A stretch of DNA of 64,000 nt, taken from contig MNCI01017890.1 of the NCBI GenBank assembly GCA_015680685.1, positions 881,332 to 945,331 of the forward strand, written 5' to 3'. Positions 61,900-64,000 of the stretch are shown piece by piece. This stretch comes from Gnetum montanum (Eukaryota; Streptophyta; Gnetopsida; Gnetales; Gnetaceae). How positions within the stretch are numbered: the stretch's first letter is position 1; every line of letters starts with the position of its first letter. Under the pieces are notes generated by a model that did not search any database, was not told where the DNA came from, and was given only the letters and a program-made list of their open reading frames with translations. The translations under genes were made by a program, and so were the position numbers.

Positions 61900-64000
61900 G
61901 TCGATGATGCTCATACTCCAATGTATCTATGCCTTCATTGTGGATGTGAGTTTTTACCCTAGTTCATTCCATGGATGTTGGTGGGTTGCTCTCTTGATTA
62001 GCTGTCAACCACTGGGTGTTTTCTTGTTGTGTGGTTGCTACATACAGGCACCTTTGTATCTGAGTTTCTTGGGCATACCAGTTGCATGTAGGAGATGCTG
62101 AGAATTCCTCATGTCATCACACTCTGAGTCACTATATATGATGCATGGAACCTTCTTCTTCTCAATCTTTTCATAAATGGTTTTCTTAGATATTTCCAAG
62201 GAAAGATCACGGATTCCTAGGCATGTGTCTATTGTACTTAGCCATGCCCTTCCCATTATAATTCGGCCCTTTGTTACTGTTGACTTCTATCACTAGGAAA
62301 TCAGCTGGGTATGACCAATGACACGTAGTGGTAATGATGTTCTCCATCAATCCCAAGGGAATAGTGATGGACTAGTCAAACAGCTCTAGTTGAATATTGC
62401 TTTTCTTGAGTGGAGGCAGGTTCCAGGCTTTATAAATTTCTCATGAGATTAAGTTGACTTCGAAACTTGAGTCAAGAAGATCCTTATGAGGTTCATTCCT
62501 AGCAACTTGGAGATAGATTAGGGGGCTTCCAAGATCAGATAATTTCTTGGGAAGGCGGCCCACCTTGATCCAATTAGTAACAGTATGTGTTAACATAACC
62601 ATGTTTTGTTGGTTTGAAGGGAGCTCTGAAGCCTTTCTTGTTGGAGGAGTGGTCATAGACTCAACCGCTTGTGGTTGTGAGAGCTTGTTTGAACTCTTGG
62701 TTTTGAAAAAAGGTCTTCTTCTTTTCATGCAGTTGTCAGAACCAGTAGTGGGTTGAAGCTTTATAGCTCTCGTAGCATTACATCACTATGGTTTAGTGGG
62801 GAGTTCCCCTTGCATCGTTGGAGCAAGTGGTAGTGAAACTACCAGCGTAAGAGTGGTGGATGGATTCGAAGGATGGTATGCATGTGGTATGTCTCCCAGA
62901 GGAGAAGGAGTCCTAAGATACTCCCAAACTTAGTAGTGACATTGTGGGGTTGTGTGACCCATAGAGTCACTTGGAGAAATCGGCTGCTGCACGTAGTAGC
63001 CATACGGGTCTGGTTTCTGGTAAGGGTATTTTTGTCTAGGTGGTGGCATCCCCCATGACTATGGGTGTTGCCATTGCTAGTGTTTCCCGATAGGTTGTGG
63101 TGGAGTTCCACTTGGATAATATGTTAATGGTTGGTGGAACTACCTTGGGTTACCTTGGGGATAAGGTAACCTTCTGGGTGCTTGCTGTTTGTTAAGTCTT
63201 GGGTTGAGTGCATACACCCCAGACTCTTATAGATGTGAGATTATTGGGCAACATCCCTTAGGATGGTTATATTGGTAGATCTCACATCCACCGTCATTAT
63301 CCATGTTAGAATTCACAACCTCATCAGCGATAGTCATTTTTCCCTTACCCCTATTATGTGCATGGTTTGAGTATCTCCGCTTTTTCTTATCATGGTCACT
63401 ACTTTGTTCCTCCTTAGACTCCTCTATGATTTTTAGAACAATTTCGAATCTACTAGCTAAGAAGTCCCTTATTTGATCCACCTTATCTGACACTTCAGTT
63501 GTTAACTTTTGAAGTGGCAAGGTGTTTCTATTCACCAACTCTTCGAGTGGTGACTCATCCTCTTCCTCACAGAATCTTACTTCCCTCTTTTGAAGGGAAG
63601 GATCATAGTTATACTCTTCCATGCTTTCTCTTTTTCGTAGCTCCCCTTCTTATTTAGCTACTTGCTCCAACAATCTATGAACTTCATGGGACCTAAGTTT
63701 TGATAATCTCCCTTGGGCATATGTCCCAATGGTTCTCCTAGTTTCATGTCTTAGCCCATCTACGAGGTGGTGCAGTTGATCCCATTGTGTGTAACCATGG
63801 CCCGGGCAACAATGTAGCAATGCATAATATCGTCCCATGGTAGCATCCAAGGGTTTTTGATTACCCTGCTTCCATCCTTGGATATGCTTACGCAAGTTGG
63901 ACACTCTAGAGTACATTTGGTATTTATCGTTAAACAATTCTAGCATTGTACTCCACCTCCTAATGGTTTCTAGTTCTAAAGACCGGTACCAACTCTCTAC
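61900..64000 (-). pseudogene. Athila-type gag-protease, partial at the window edge
   Basis: One minus-strand frame runs from 64000 to about 62441 broken by roughly seven stops. Gag part: WYRSLELETIRRWSTMLELF, then GWKQGNQKPLDATMGRYYAL and CCPGHGYTQWDQLHHLVDGL (63946-63740), the retrotransposon gag pattern; then acidic and basic stretches and CEIYQYNHPKGC (~63270), an altered zinc knuckle. A Pro/Gln/Tyr-rich linker follows. Protease part: LLDSSFEVNLIS (~62450-62490, D[ST]G read as DSS), then in another frame ITIPLGLMENI and YPADFLVIEV, then MGRAWLSTIDTCLGIRD (62256-62200). The start is beyond the window. Stops at 63650 and 63227 are TAA where CAA is likely; others are TAG for CAG. It is the freshest coding sequence in the window but already dead. 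Confidence 0.82.

Overview
The window reads as nuclear intergenic DNA of a seed plant with a large, repeat-swollen genome. It is AT-rich. I recognise no intact host gene, rRNA, tRNA or CRISPR array. Almost everything that can be named is a decayed LTR retrotransposon, and the families (SIRE/Maximus-type Ty1/copia, Tekay/Del-type chromovirus, a Tat-like Ty3/gypsy and an Athila-type Ty3/gypsy) are plant lineages. Species cannot be told from the sequence. In-frame stops are mostly what C-to-T decay of CAG, CAA, CGA and TGG codons gives, as expected for old methylated repeats.

Layout, left to right. 1-3639: first copy (D1) of an unidentified multi-exon gene on the + strand, with ~205-bp repeats before its first exon; it is cut at 3640 by a Tat-like gypsy element ('G1 family', minus strand) of which the 3' LTR (3640-5469, with an assembly gap) and the 3' half of pol (to ~8270) remain. 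8271-13900: unassigned DNA with a SIRE solo LTR (9168-10275) and a degenerate ~205-bp repeat array. 13901-25758: a Tekay/Del chromovirus on the minus strand with polypurine tract, chromodomain, integrase, RT, protease, gag zinc knuckles and tRNA-iMet primer site; its 3' LTR holds a second SIRE solo LTR, and the outer end of its 5' LTR is missing. 25759-27573: unassigned.

27574-56406 is a three-level nest. The outer layer is a SIRE-like copia element (minus) with both LTRs, gag and an env-like domain but no room for pol. Its gag is split by a G1-family gypsy element (32574-54764, minus) whose ends carry a near-perfect 5-bp target duplication (GGGTA/AGGTA). That gypsy element is itself split between protease and RT by about 10 kb on the opposite strand, holding a ~185-bp tandem array (about 18 units) followed by the second copy (D2) of the unidentified spliced gene, about eight exons from 42072 to 47491.

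56407-58740 is AT-rich with nothing nameable. 58741-64000 is the youngest-looking part: Athila-type gypsy DNA on the minus strand in which a single 818-bp LTR (59064-59881) has a primer binding site plus gag start on one side and a polypurine tract plus internal DNA of another unit, with gag-protease, on the other. This is the mark of a head-to-tail dimer.

The most novel items are the D gene family (same exon borders in two diverged copies, no family I recognise, repeat array just upstream of exon 1 in both) and a palindromic AGACATCT/AGATGTCT octamer array, probably decayed from AGACGTCT, present in the LTRs of two unrelated families.
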